Shown here: piece after piece, positions 11,685 to 24,011 of the stretch
Position numbering within the stretch: the first letter of the stretch is position 1
Layout: the number at the start of each line of letters is the position of its first letter
NCBI GenBank assembly: GCA_963971575.1
Contig: OZ020616.1
Location: forward strand, 27,074,306-27,138,305
Length of the DNA: 64,000 bases
From: Liopterus haemorrhoidalis
Taxonomy: Eukaryota; Arthropoda; Insecta; Coleoptera; Dytiscidae
Direction of reading: 5' to 3'
Position numbers and translations under genes: made by a program
The notes under the pieces: generated by a model
What the model was told of the DNA's origin: nothing
The model's input: the letters and a program-made list of their open reading frames with translations, nothing else
Databases searched by the model: none

Positions 11685-13371
11685 AATGTCAAGAGTTTAG
11701 AAACGCCGGTCTAGACTCTAGATCAGATATTAGGAAACTATGGTCCGCAGATCCCTGGCAGTCCGATAGAAAATAGTTGAGGGTCCACAGGTTTAAGATG
11801 AACCTGTCCTTTTTATGGAAAGCATTACATTTCTAAAAAATTCATAAAGAAAATGAATTTAAAAATTTAACTGAAACAACGAATAATGTACAGCCTCTAC
11901 TATTATTATTTATTATGATTATTTATTATTTATTTATTTAATTTTTTTGTTTAACTGAAGATCATGTTTAAGATGTGTTTAAATATTAAATATTTTATAA
12001 AATTTGGCGTACTCGAAATTAACTTTTATTTTTTATTGATCAAAATCAAACTAAAGTATATGTAAAGACCCTCGATTATTTGTCGTTTTAGTAGTATCAT
12101 TATTATTGTTATTATTAAATTCGTTGTACTTTATGACTTATTTATACAAGCATTGATTCTCTAACGTAAACAGTGTAGGATTCTCTTGAAATTTGTAGAT
12201 ATTAGTAACCCGCAGTTTGTTATGGCAACTGGCTAGCGAAAAAATGAGGCTCTTCGTTATCGCGGTAAGGGTAGTCGTACCTAAACTGAAAATTCTGGTC
12301 AAACTGATAGCCAGTAAAGTTGCTAAAAGACATTTTGAAGACATTATTAAATGTAATAGGTTTATAATAAAAAGTTATTATTATTACAGTTTATAAATAA
12401 CTAAAAAATTATAACTGAAAATAGGGAGAACACAATATTATTAGATAGGGAACTGGATCTTTCAAAGTGTCAGATTCACTGTTCTAGGCCAGTGCGTTTC
12501 AACACAAAATTTATCGCGGACACATGGCATACGCATAAAAATGTATCAATGGAGTATATTGTCTGTTTATTATAAACAGATGTTCGTACTATAAGTGAAA
12601 CAATGATACTTCACTGATTCGCTTTTATGCATATACGAATCGTTTATGTTATGGATCTGTTATAAATGAAGCTTAACTGTGGATCAGATTGCAGAAAGAT
12701 AAAATTCATCTCATGGAATATCATCACATACCCTGCGATAAGAAAGATATCCAAGCTTGGAAAGTGGGTGCAGCAAAGGAATAAACATTTACACTTCTCT
12801 TTTACCCCGCTAAGAACAGCAGCCATTACTTGACCACGTTTTGACAAGTGATGAATGACCTAGGCAACTACCTAGGGCCTGTATTTTTTTGGGTCTTATT
12901 AAACAAGGGCAAGACGGTTTTATTAAACATTTTTTCTATTATTTTATGATTTTTTTAACTAGTAAGGCCTGCAATGAGAATCTTGCCTAGGGCCCTGATT
13001 TTCCTTAGTCCGTCACTGGTGGAAAGAACAGTGTTTAGCTTTTTTAAATTAAAATCAGTGTTCTTCTACACAAATTGAATTACAAAATTAACATTACAAG
13101 AATTAGAATTAGCAGTAAGGTGGTTGCAAGTTCTTAATAACGAATGAAAATTTCGATTAAAAGAATAAATTGAATTCTAGGAGCAGTGTCGTTACTACAA
13201 TGCCGCCGACCCTGCATTGCAGGAGGGGGGGGGGGCGGAGCTGTAAGGAGCTCAGAATTTTTGAAATTTTTATAAAAATTATACATTTAAAAGCAAGATT
13301 AAAAAAATGGAAAATACCTACTTTAAAGTTATCTGTCTTTTCTTCATTCTCTATCAAAAATTTCGTTGTTA
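11685..13371. other. No gene seen; probable hAT-type debris
   Basis: AT-rich. A hAT-like terminus occurs near 11730-11800 (GGTCCGCAGATCCCTGG). The pair CACTG|TTCTAGGC|CAGTGCG near 12478-12495 looks like two outward hAT termini around one 8-mer, but no partners were found. A probable hAT MITE lies at 12844-13017. Confidence 0.35.
12844..13017. mobile_element. Probable decayed hAT MITE
   Basis: The left end CAAGTGATGAATGACCTAGG roughly mirrors the right end CCTTAGTCCGTCACTG. Both sides carry CCTAGGGCC internally. No matching target duplication was found, so the boundaries are approximate. Confidence 0.4.
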
Positions 13372-13743
13372 CCCAGCAAACATTCAATTAACGGCCGAAT
13401 GCTGGCAAACTGCTTTTATGCTGGTAAATTACTGGCACCAAAAGTAAGTGCAACGCCAGTATTAATAATGTACTTCACATTTGTATTTCGCATTCCGCCT
13501 ATACGAAGTACTTTACCAGCATTTTATAAGCACTCTTCTTCACTCATACTTTTTACTTAAAACCATCGGAAATAAATCTTGCAACTAATGCGATTATTTT
13601 GCACTTTACCGTTGCTGGGCCAGCAACTGATACATCAATGGGCCAGTAACGGCCCCGGGGACACCGGGGTACTGGCCCATTACTTTCAATGCCGGGGAGT
13701 ATGTGCTTTACCAGTACTGGCCCGTATAAAAATGTTTGCTGGG
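13372..13743. mobile_element. TA-flanked MITE with GC-rich core
   Basis: A perfect 13-bp terminal inverted repeat, CCCAGCAAACATT, is flanked by TA at 13370-13371 and 13744-13745. The 372-bp interior repeats CTGGC/GCCAG words and has an imperfect palindrome GGCCCCGGGG…CCGGGG near 13650-13670. No transposase. Its open frames are chance products. Confidence 0.75.
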
Positions 13744-14201
13744 TATTTTGTCAAGATACTATTTTTTATAGCTCAAGAAAATATTTATACCTTTTTTGGA
13801 AACAGTGTAAAAAGATGGGACCTAATAGCAACATTTTCAGGAGAGTCACAGATTACACTAAAAAGGTTAAATCCATCACGCTAGGCGGGTAGATACTCTT
13901 CCCTTTTAGCGCTTAAACTTGTATATACGCATCGTGGATATTGTTAAAGGGCTCACTGAATTATCCTTGAAAACTAAAAAAAAAAAAAGGAAAAAGGGAA
14001 GAAGTGACTAGGCTCAAAAAAATGCACATTTGAATGTGCAGTTGCAATTTGAATTTTTCTTTCCATTTTGCTTTTCTTTCCATTATTTTGACTAAATTAC
14101 TAAGTGAAATAAATTTAAATCGAAATTGTTACAAACAAGAAATTTACATCTAATGACTGTGGCGGAATCTTTAAAAACCTTTAATTTAATCTTAAGTAAA
14201 C
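13744..14201. other. No gene seen
   Basis: AT-rich sequence between the MITE and the hAT pseudogene. Its last 60 bases may be further decayed coding sequence of that pseudogene. Confidence 0.35.
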
Positions 14202-15177
14202 ATGTACAACAATATCGATACATGTATAAATCGGCAAAAGACGAAGCAGTTCAAATGGCAAAATAAACCAACTTTTTCTTGGAAAAGACAAAAAGTTGCT
14301 AAAAGAAATTTTGATGAATTATCGACCGATTACAGTTTTGTTGGTAATGGAGATGACATTTTTCGCGTCAATGTGTTAAATAAAGTTTTAGAAACGTTAT
14401 TAGCCAAATAAACAATAGATTTAAAGGGATGCATGAGGTTACAAAATTTTTTGCTTTCATGCTTCAAAATTAACAGAAATGGAAAAGCCGGAAATTTTAA
14501 AATGTTCCAAAGCGCTTCAATTAAAATATAAAGAAGATCTAACTACGGAGTTTTTACTTCGAATGATAATGGTAGTTGCCATTCTAAAGCCTGTAATACA
14601 TGATGCGATTTCTCGTTTTGAATCTCGTACGATTTATCGTACGATAATTATTCCTAACGGTATCGGTCACGTGACTATGCGCAATAATCTACTGCGTCGA
14701 TATCTGTTCATTTCTATACAATATTTTAGGTCTGGAGCATAAATATTGGATGGTTTTCAATATCGTACAAGATCTCGTACGAAAATCCTGTAGTACACGT
14801 TACAATAATTCTTGTACGATAAATCGTACGAGATTCAAAACGAGAAATCGCATCATGTATTACAGGCTTTAGAGGGGAGATACTTAAAATTTCAAGCATA
14901 AAAGAATTAACTGAGATATTAGTGATTAAATATGCTACAATATCTCTAAGTTTTGCAGATGTTATTACCGCATTAGTTCCTCACTTTTGCAGATGTTATT
15001 ACGTAGTTGTTCCTCACGCTACCCGTCACTGTAACCACGACAGAAAGATCAGTTTCTAAACCCAAACTAAAGATAATTAAAAAATATTTACGCAATTCGA
15101 CAGGCGAACAACGGTTGCATAATCTTTCCTTATTAGGAATTGAAGCAAAAACAGCAAAAAAAAAAACAGTAAAATAA
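14202..15177 (+). pseudogene. hAT transposase remnant, ZMYM1-like
   Basis: The first part (14202-14411) encodes KVAKRNFDELSTDYSF and FRVNVLNKVLETLL, which match the middle of ZMYM1-like hAT transposases. The stretch after 14411 continues in other frames. At the 3' end, 15020-15150 encodes LPVTVTTTERSVSKPKLK, then KKYLRNSTGEQRLHNLSLLGIE, the hAT C-terminal dimerisation domain. Several stops and frameshifts interrupt the frame, and the N-terminal DNA-binding and first catalytic regions are missing. A 283-bp MITE (14587-14869) sits inside the coding sequence, between TEFLLRMIMVVAIL and the continuation at 14872. I infer a dead hAT copy later hit by the MITE. Confidence 0.7.
14587..14869. mobile_element. 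MITE with perfect 56-bp inverted repeats inside hAT pseudogene
   Basis: Left arm 14587-14642 and right arm 14814-14869 are perfect reverse complements (56 of 56), starting AAGCCTGTAATACATGATGC. TA flanks both ends (14585-14586, 14870-14871). The arms are themselves built around TCGTACGA-type palindromes. Perfect long arms suggest a recent insertion. A TA target is compatible with Tc1/mariner-type mobilisation. Confidence 0.85.
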
Positions 15178-16248
15178 AGTATGCCGTTAGTTTTTGCAAA
15201 TTTAAAATCAAGGAAAAGAGATTTAGGTACATTTTTTTTATATGATTTAAAGTTATTTTTGTTGTTTATCATATTGTTTAAAAATGTTATTGTTTGTCTA
15301 TTATTTATTTTTTTTATAATTTTCGAATATATGCTTATAAAACAAAATTACAAAATTAAAAAATTAAAGTAAATGTAAAATAGACCAGCAAATTTTTTGT
15401 TTACAACTTTTCAACATTTGAAAATATTTATTTTTGAAAATGAGTTAGCTTAATATGTAAATAATTTAAATTTATTATCGTTTTGTGTGTTATTGACAAT
15501 GGACCAAACCGCAGTTAAAATGAAATCGGACAAACATGTTCATGATAATTGAAGAATGAATTGAATTTCGTTTTATTTCAAAACGAATTTAATTAAAAAC
15601 TTAATGAACGATTAAATTTTGAAATTGAATTGTATATGCCACCGAAAACATATCTTTCCAATTGCACACATTATTATTGCATGATTATGTGGGATTATGT
15701 TTCAAGAAACACTAGGAAAACTATCTTTGATTGCTCTGTTAAGAAAAATGTATATACACTGTCTTGCTCTTGTCAGCGTACAGTGATACTTATGTTAAAA
15801 AGGCAATAATAGGCCGCAGAATTTTAACTTGGTCGTACAAGATTGAAAAGTTATTAATATCCAGCAAGCAAAAATGCTACGACACCAGAAATCATCAATA
15901 AATCAACGATATTGTTTTAGTAGATCGCCGGTGTCTAAAATTGCTAAGACCTACATCTTGATGACCAGGTATGAACCAGATTTCACCTCTTAACTCAAGA
16001 ATTAGGTATGAAAATCTGTTGGCATGATGGATACAACGCATTCGAATGCAAATTTTTTAAAAGTGTTTGGACCGTATAATTAAGGATACGACTTTTTTAT
16101 TCGTAGATTTAGAAAACTAGTTGTACCTACTACTACATTACAGAATCAAAACAGCATTCAAAGCATTGGAAGTATACCAATTTTTCACCACCAAAATGGC
16201 AATATTTTTTTTATCTGAAGAGCATTGCTGATCGATTATCTTCTAAAG
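15178..16248. other. No gene seen
   Basis: AT-rich sequence with no recognisable family. Some low-level coding-like character at 15880-16130 could be an old transposon, but no motif is identifiable. Confidence 0.35.
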
Positions 16249-16417
16249 CAGTATTTCTCAAACCTTCGGCAGTTGCGGACTACTTGCAGAATTCTACACT
16301 AACCGCGGACCACCAACATCAAGAAAAACTTTTTTTTGCGTAACGACCCGTTATTAATACTAATGAAATTTTGTGTGCGCGTACCACCAAGAACTGACCA
16401 CCTGTTGAGAAACCCTG
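16249..16417. mobile_element. hAT MITE with perfect 8-bp duplication
   Basis: Ends CAGTATTTCTCAAACC and GGTTGAGAAACCCTG-like (CTGTTGAGAAACCCTG), flanked by a perfect TTCTAAAG duplication (16241-16248, 16418-16425). The 169-bp interior contains GCGGACCACC and GCGTACCACC words shared with the hAT remnant at 21100-21173. Confidence 0.88.
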
Positions 16418-16559
16418 TTCTAAAGGGTAACCAAGCTCTTGGATCAAGCAAAGAAGAAACAAGTGTAAAAAAAGACCGGCTCTATCAACGATAATGCTCT
16501 TGCTGTATAAGTATGCTTTCTGTAGTAAAAATGGTCGTACTGAAATACGAAATTCTGTC

Positions 16560-16852
16560 CTATTCACGTTAGCAATGTAGGCCCACTAGTTGATGAAAGA
16601 GTAATTAAACATTTTTATCTTGGGGTTGTGAGGCAATTACATGAGCCAATAAAGAAGAAACGGCTCATAGATATTGTGTCACGACAACGTACCAGTTTAC
16701 ACTTTTTTTATGATTCGGCAGTTTTTAGCAATGAACATGGTCATTTTCGTTCCCCTGACTTGATCTCTCGTTTTTTTTTTTTTTTGTTCCCGAAAGTGAC
16801 GGATTTAGCTCCGTTTTATTTCCATTTATTCCTAAATCCTCATGAGTTATAA
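16560..16852 (+). pseudogene. Mariner-like transposase C-terminal remnant
   Basis: Conceptual translation contains YLGVVRQLHEPIKKKRL, followed by a region where FFYDSAVFSNEHG replaces the usual HHDNAP-type motif. It ends with an SPDL piece, a T-run insertion and DLAPFYFHLFLNPHEL. This order (YLEVLRRLRE…HHDNAPSH…PPYSPDLAP-DFFLFP) is characteristic of mariner transposases of the SETMAR-like group. Frame breaks and a lost HHDN motif show it is dead. Assignment is by motif memory only. Confidence 0.5.
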
Positions 16853-18499
16853 AACACATTTTTTTTATAGCTAACTAACTCAAACGCTTGAACCACGGTT
16901 TAAGAACGACTGTACTAAAGTTTATGAATAAAACATTTTATAGATCTTCTAATGAATAATTACCTCTGTTGGAATTTTATTAAATTGCAGTACGTATTAA
17001 ATAATGCAGTAATTACTATATCTTTAACCGTAAGCTCGTTCAAGATTATAATGCAACTTAGGTATTTATTTTTTCAGATTATCTTTCGACACTCTGTTGC
17101 AAATTCTATTTCCATTATTTTGAACTATTTTTAGATAGTAAAAAGACGATGATCTAATTTAATATTTTTTCCTTATAACAAATTAAATGATTTCAAATGT
17201 GTTTACATAATATACCTTTAATTTAAAAATTCTTAAATTAAATCACTGGATATAAGGAATCTATAGTAATAAAATTGGTGGCTATATCTGTTTTTTTTTT
17301 AATTATATTTCGGCCTCATATTTGGTTTCTACACGTTTCAGGTTATTATAAGGCGATATCCGCAAGAAAAACAATAATTGTCTGTCTCTCTGTATGTCTG
17401 TTTGTTTGTCTGTACGTCTGTCCGAGATTCGCACAGAAACGGCTATACATATTTTCACGTAATTTGATATGATGGTGAAAATAATAAACTTTATTGTAGG
17501 CGAAGTTTCAGCCTGGGCTGTCCCACTGATCCATTTTCATTATACTAATACTAAGAATATATTAAATTAATATATTCTTTATTAATAAATTCCCTTCTTA
17601 CAATGATTATAAATTTACATAAATATATATAAAATTTAGGAAAGTTCTATAGACGCGCTAACAAAAATATATAACATGGGGAAAAAAATAAATTAGCGAA
17701 ACGAGATTACCTTGTGTGATTTTTCATTAGCAACCACATTTTATATTTTGCTTTAAATGATTGAGCATAGAGATTTTTTGGTCTTGGGTAATTGATTATA
17801 AACAGATGGGCCACAGTAGGAGAAGGATCGTTCAAATGATGATTTTTTGTAGGCTGGAACTTCTGATGAAAGAGTGAAAGACTATATGGCAGCCATACAT
17901 TTTCATTCTAAGGACGTGTTTCGGGATTAAAACTGTTAACTAAAAAACGTAAAATATCTCCCTTATTAATAACTTCATAGAGAAAAGTATATTACAAACA
18001 TTGTTTATAATAAGAAAATAAATCTTATTTGTTCCATGGTTCTTTTCAATTGGTTGAATATTTGGGGAGTTGCGGGGGGACACCCAGAACATTTTTTTTT
18101 AATATCTCCATTATTATTGACTTGATAGTTACGGTGGGGGGGGGAGGTGTTAAGAATGAAGAAATGATTCTTCTCTGTTGAATGGGAGTTTTTAATAAAA
18201 TGGGTATTTCGGAGGCCAAGGGAATTGTCGTCGATACTCTTGAAATACCACTTATTAATTACTAAACAGCAAAATATATATATAATAAATGTTTAAAATG
18301 AAGAAATTGTTCTTTTCTGTTCAATGTATTTTTTTTTATGAACATTTGAGGGTTGTCTATGGAGAGCGCTACATATACACTACAAATATCTCACTTATTA
18401 TAATCACTTATAATCATACATTTATATAACAAAAATCATACGTGGCACGGGTATATCATCTAGTTATAAATATAAACATACATTCTTAAAGATCACTTA
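16853..18499. other. No gene seen
   Basis: AT-rich. The stretch 17375-17470 contains a TGTCTGTCTCTCTGTATGTC-type run, then AGAAACGGCTATACATATTTT, like other TCTGTC repeats of the window. A 27-bp palindrome (AAGAATATATTAAATTAATA…) lies near 17553-17580. Confidence 0.4.
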
Positions 18500-18635
18500 G
18501 GGCCGGTTTCTGAAAGCCTAGTTAACGATAACTAAATAGTTAAAAAATGGTTGCTATGGTTACTTATGGGATTATTATATTCTAACAGAGTTTAACCAAA
18601 GGATTAAACTCGGCTAAGCTTTCAGAAACCGGCCC
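18500..18635. mobile_element. Harbinger-like MITE
   Basis: A perfect 18-bp terminal inverted repeat, GGGCCGGTTTCTGAAAGC. The flanks are TTA on the left and TTG on the right, which fits a degraded 3-bp TWA target duplication of the PIF/Harbinger type. The 136-bp body contains TTAACGATAACTAA. This terminus is common in insect MITEs. Confidence 0.75.
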
Positions 18636-19194
18636 TTGGAGTTGCATATGTTTTTCTTTAGGTTAAGTGTAGACCTTAACCTAGGGAAAGACAAATGGCT
18701 AATCTTTAATTTACTTTCGTTTTAAATATGTGGTAATTTTGTCCGCAAGTTGTTTTAAGGTCTTACGGTGGTCAATCTGTCGGCTTGTCTGTAATTGTGT
18801 ATACTTAGCTTATATGGTTCAACTCATATTGCTCAAATTTGATATCCTTACTAAGAGTACCGACATCTGGATGAGCTACTAAAATAAATATACGCTTAAC
18901 CATAATGCCGTATTCGTGGAGTAAAAATATGCAAAATAAATAACATACATATTGCATCAAATGGTTATATGGTGTCTGATAATGTAAAGCCGTATGTCCA
19001 CAATAATACAGATGCGACTACCGAATTTTTTTGAAATTTTTATTTTCAAATATCTGGTTAACGGATTAATATCCTAACATTGTTACAACAACTGTTAATT
19101 TGTAGTGATTTGTAGTTTCTTGTATTAATTTCATCTACCATAGCTCAATTTTTCATGTTTTCTTTTTATTGTGTATCTGTTTTGAATTTTTGGT

Positions 19195-19262
19195 ATCTCT
19201 CCCTCTCCCACCCTCACTCTCTCGCCCTCTCTCCCTCTTTCCCTCACCCCTCTCTCTTCCAA
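19195..19262. repeat. CT-rich polypyrimidine tract
   Basis: About 68 bases made almost wholly of C and T (CTCTCCCTCTCCCACCCTC…). Confidence 0.85.
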
Positions 19263-19531
19263 TGTTCATCACTTCCGATCAAGTGTTTTAAATGTATTAC
19301 TAGCGCATTAATGTATGGCTACTGTACCTAATTTTATAATTGGACAACAGATAAATACAATATTTGAAGTATGTTTCGCATTACGTTGAGCTAAACTTCT
19401 GTATATTATACACTTTTTTGGTAATATTAAACATGCCACTTCAACATACGAATACGAATATTAAAATAATACACTTATGTCCGTATATAAGAGATGGTCA
19501 GGTTTAGAGTTATGATTTCTAAATACGTTAA

Positions 19532-19590
19532 TAAAAATCTAGGACAGCAGAATTAGGAAAACGATAGTAGATAATAAATATTTTACGAAG
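19532..19590 (+). repeat. 59-bp dispersed repeat, copy 1
   Basis: Matches 28251-28309 at 56 of 59 positions, starting TAAAAATCTAGGACAGCAG. The flanks differ completely. No protein is apparent. Confidence 0.8.
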
Positions 19591-19879
19591 GGATTTCCGA
19601 TCTTTCACTTGCAAAACTGGTGTGTATATGAACTCTTGCTAGGCTCGTCTACCCCTTCTACCTCGTCTACCTCTTATCTTCATGAACGCCTCTTATTTAT
19701 TAGAACTTCCATGAACGAATCTTCCTCGCCTACGTTGTTTGTAGGTGTTATTGTTACCTAGGTTACTTTAATCAATTTATTATTGTAAAACTATTAGATT
19801 GTTATTATAAGAATAAAATGTTGTTTTTTACGTTTTATAGAAAATATATTAATTTTTCTTCTTAACCTTTCGATACTTG

Positions 19880-19985
19880 AATATATCGATATTTTTTTTT
19901 TCGATACGATACCGGTATCGATAATTTTTATTCGATATTATCGATACCCAAATATCGATACTTTCTCAGTATCGCATATCCCTAC
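19880..19985. repeat. TCGATA-rich terminal repeat block
   Basis: Dense ATCGATA/TATCGAT words, including GATACCGGTATC, end in a TATCGCATATCCCTAC boundary. It looks like one subterminal region of a DNA transposon. The matching opposite end was not found. Confidence 0.5.
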
Positions 19986-20339
19986 ATACAGGCTAATAAT
20001 ATTAATAGATGTAGCTGTTAACTCTTGATGGAACATGATAAATAAACAGTCAATAGTAAATAAGTCTTATTTACTATTGATACAGGCTAATAAGATCTTT
20101 CACGACCCAATAAAAAATTCAGGTGGCCCAATGGACCACACGTTGAGTAACACTGCTTTAGCATATTAAGTGCCTTTATCCAAATCAATTAATATTATCT
20201 ATTGAAATTAAAGTATTTTAAAAGCATTTAATTTAGCAAAAGTGTTATGCAGTATTTTGTATTTGATATTTCAAATGAGCATTTTGATGAGTTGTATATA
20301 AATCTGAAGTATAAAGACTTACTGTTTTTATATAAGTAA

Positions 20340-20623
20340 CAGTGACGGATTAAGTCATCCAGAGACCTGAAGCACTAACAAATTCTGAGCCGAGGGGCTC
20401 CCAATGTGGGATTGGGAGCAACAAAAACCAAACACAAAATAATAACATATTTATTTGAAATATAAAATAATAAATTTATATAAAATATGAAATATAAATT
20501 TATAAAATATATAATTTTATTTATACATATATGAAATTTAAAAGAATTTAATAATTTTGAGGCCCCCAAATCTGCGAGGCCCGAAGCAACTGCTTCATTT
20601 ACCTGTTACGTAATCCGCCACTG
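20340..20623. mobile_element. hAT MITE
   Basis: Ends CAGTGACGGATTAAG and TAATCCGCCACTG, with 8-bp flanks ATAAGTAA (20332-20339) and ATAGGTAA (20624-20631) that match at 7 of 8 positions. The interior is AT-rich with GAGGCCC words. It abuts the Harbinger-like element at 20632. Confidence 0.8.
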
Positions 20624-20631
20624 ATAGGTAA

Positions 20632-21701
20632 GGCTGCGGTTACAGTGGAAGCGTGTTCGCCCGAAGTACAGTTCGGGCGTATTAGCGCGTAAACGGGCAT
20701 ATTCGCGCGTATACGAGCGACTAGATAGGTGGTGTTTAGTTCTAGCAGTTATTTTAATGACAAAAAAATAAATAAATGGGATATTTGTATTAAGAATGCC
20801 ACAAAAAATGACATTTTAAAATGATATTAACCTTAACCAAAAAATGTTTATTGGAAGTATGAATTACAAACCTTAAACAAAACGGCCAAAAAGTACAATT
20901 CAAACGATGAAAGTAACTAGATTGCAAAATCTAGTTCCGCCTAAACGTTTGGAATAGCGTATAATGCTCCAATTTCTTAGTAATATAGAAAATATCAAGA
21001 ATGTTTGCATAACAAAGCAGGTTAATTTTGACACAATTCACCTTTGAGTAATATTATATATATTTTTTTCTTCATTACATTAATTTAAAAGATACGTCAC
21101 TGTTATTCACGTACCACCAAGTCTTCTTTCAGGTACCACTAGTGATACGCGTACCACCGGTTGAGAACCACTGGTGTGAACCATTCATATGTTGTTTTGT
21201 TTTTTAATATGTTTAGAACATGGAAAAATTAAATATTTCTCCTTATCGCTAACTTTTAATTCAGTCGCCACTTCATCCCATAATTTACGTGATTGATCAA
21301 TGGTAAGTTTTACATTTTTGATTCCATAACGATCTTCGATCAAAAACTAAAAATATTAATTTCTCAATATTCATTTTGTATACACAGACTGTACCACAAA
21401 GCAAGTAAAACAAGTGGACTGTACGGAGATAAGAACTGTAGGTAGAACGCATACCCGCGCGAACAAAACAAACAATTTTGAATTCAGCTATTCGGGCGAT
21501 TTACAATACACAGACGTGTACTTCTACACGCTAGAATTAGTCGCTCGAATGCGGGCGAGTACGAGCGTAGTTCGCGCGATTGATAAGCTTCTACAGTAAC
21601 TAAACCTGTGTATTTCTACACGCTTGAACCAGTCGCGCGAATGCGGGCGAGTACGCGCGACTTACAGCTCGCGCGAACACGCTTCCACTGTAACCGCAGC
21701 C
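20632..21701. mobile_element. Harbinger-like non-autonomous element
   Basis: Terminal inverted repeats of about 28 bp begin GGCTGCGGTTACAGTGGAAG. They are flanked by TAA on both sides (20629-20631, 21702-21704), as expected for PIF/Harbinger. Subterminal regions carry repeated CGCGCGAATGCGGGCGAG-like units, at least three near the right end (21540-21680) and related GGGCGTATTAGCGCG units at the left. No transposase is recognisable. A hAT fragment lies inside (about 20930-21173). Confidence 0.8.
20930..21173. mobile_element. hAT fragment nested in Harbinger-like element
   Basis: TAGTTCCGCCTAAACGTTTG at 20930 also occurs, slightly altered, inside the hAT element at 32938-34129. The block ends with GGTTGAGAACCACTG, a hAT right terminus. 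The left terminus is missing. Confidence 0.5.
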
Positions 21702-24011
21702 TAAGGCTTTTTTCGTGCAGCTCTTGAGCGGTAGTTTGAGGACCCCCGTCTTAGGTGATTATTTACTACATTTGGTTATATATTTATACGATATTGCGTG
21801 ATAGTATCCATATATATTCATTAAAACATATTGGTATTTTTCCCACATGGATCTTGTTTACTTTTCTTCTAAAGGCTAGACCACCGGTAAATGGTGACTG
21901 GTAATCGACAATTATTAACAATAATAAATTTCATTAAGAGCGTTAATTATTTCATGTTATGTTTAAGATTATTAAATTAAACGCCATTTAAATATTTTAA
22001 TGTTTCAACTTTATTTATGTCACATACAATAAATCTTAATACTCACTAGACATAAAGTATAAGCTAACCATAATATAAACACTAAATCACATATATCATA
22101 TTTTTTAATCGTAGCAGTTACTTTAGGTCGTTTGAACTTACTGACTCCTATTCTACAGCTTTATGTTACCCTTGTGACATTTTAATACCCTCTTGAATTT
22201 ACATAATAGGTCTATTTCATTAGTTCACACGTTTTCTCAACCCCTTCTGGCAGTTTTTTAGGCAGGTGTGACCACATGAGGCGATAAACATTTGAGTAAG
22301 TTCACGTGTTCGGTATTTAGAAGGGAGCAGTATCAAAAAAGCTACTTAAATGTTTAAATTAGCATAAATATTTGAATTAATTCATTAAAGGTCCGTTTAT
22401 TTATATATAGAGAGTGTTATCTAGAGTTGATACATAAATTATATACGTACATGCAGGTTGCTAAAGTTGATACTAAGGTACTGTTTTTCTTTTTCCAGGA
22501 ATTGTGGAAAGGATTATGATATCGCTTTATTTAAATACAAGGTTCAAACCAGTGTACATACATAACAGTGTACATATACACGTATGTAAACTATATATGT
22601 ACATATGTGATATAACAACCACTTGACTTAGTTTATAGTTAGGTATAATTTTGTGTAACGAAACTAGAATTTTTAATTAAAGAATTTTAATAAAAAATAC
22701 GTTATTATTAAAGCAAGGAACTAACAGTTTGTACTAGAAATGGATCGCTCATGAACGAACCGGCTCACTGAGCTGGCTTGTACACTGACCGAAGTGACAC
22801 GATTCACCAAATTGAAATGAGTCGGCTCATGGTTCACTGCATAGTTTCAAGGATACGATTGATCGGGCGATTGTGAGCAGTGATCGAAGTGATTCGGATC
22901 AAGATCGATGTCATGTTCAACTTCGCGAGAACTCTGCTTGTAATGTATTATCATAAAGTGTATTTTGTCATCAATTTGTAGGGCAGTCTATTTGAAACTA
23001 ATAGGCTTAGTCTGTACTTTCTTACAATCATACTGCAGAAAAATATTAAAAGTATTGCCCAAATCCAAGATGTCCGATTTATAAGTCAATAAACATCGTC
23101 ATAAACTTAATACATCTGGTTTAAAATACAGTAGCTACATAAAGTGAATTGTTTGTTTACTATTAACCCGACAAAAATGTTAGGAAATTCACTTCTATAT
23201 TTCTATTTATCTAACTTCATTATTTCTTTATAACAAGGTAATGAGGAAGAGAGAGAGAGAGAGAGAGAAGAATTTGTCAATAAGTCATAATTTACGTCTT
23301 CATTCATACTAAGAATATTACCAAGAATAAAGATAATAAAGCGGCAAATACTCAGACGTTTTTATCGCATTTATTCAATTCGAACAAACATTTCCGCTTT
23401 CCATTGTCTGTTCATATAATGCAAGAGCCGGCTGAGCGACGTTATAACTACATATTTCAACAACCGTTCAACAACCGTGTTGAACGGTGGGAGAACTGAC
23501 AACTGAGCGACCCGTTTCTCAGGGACAGGTTTACTTAGCCGGATCACTGAGCCGGATCAGTGATTATAGTCACAGTTTTAGAGAAGCGATGTACAAAAAA
23601 AGCGATATAAGAAAGTAGAAAGCGATTTTTAAAAGAATTAATTGTGTCTTAACTCTAGTTATTACTCATTATAAGTGTAACAAAACGTCTGGCAAGAGGT
23701 GGTGAGATCAGCTGACGAAAACTCTAGAGAAAAAACTTCAATTTTTAAAAGATGCCCACTCAATAATTTATGAAATGTATGTGCAAGAACTTAACCACGC
23801 CTAGCAGGTTTCACGCTGTTGATTCACTTATTGTAATGGTAGAATCTAAGACAACGTCGGATAAAGTGAAATCTCACAAATATGAACTGTGAATATGCAC
23901 ATTTGTTGTAACTTAAATAATGAACAAAACTTATAGACATACTGCGCACTTGTTACTCTTTTCCAAGCTGCCAAAGTGAATGAGAGAGGATTTCTCTTAA
24001 CAATTGAAGTA
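21702..24011. other. No gene seen; motif-dense repeat at 22730-23565
   Basis: The first kilobase is plain AT-rich sequence. From 22730 to 23565 the word CCGG(C/A)TCA(C/G)TGA and variants recur (22758, 22820, 23426, 23537, 23551), alongside TTCAACAACCGTTCAAC palindromes near 23455-23490. This is probably an unclassified MITE. A GA run lies at 23250-23269. Confidence 0.4.

Larger units (their letters stand above)
18636..20339. other. No gene seen; several small repeats
   Basis: Holds a TCTGTCGGCTTGTCTG segment (about 18770), a polypyrimidine tract (19195-19262), a 59-bp dispersed repeat (19532-19590) and a TCGATA-rich block (19880-19985). A hAT-like right end, GTTGAGTAACACTG, lies near 20140-20153 without a partner. 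Confidence 0.4.

Noticed and set aside
12478..12500. CACTG-TTCTAGGC-CAGTG arrangement resembling two hAT elements sharing one target copy
   Set aside because: Neither a left partner for the first terminus nor a right partner for the second was found within a plausible distance.
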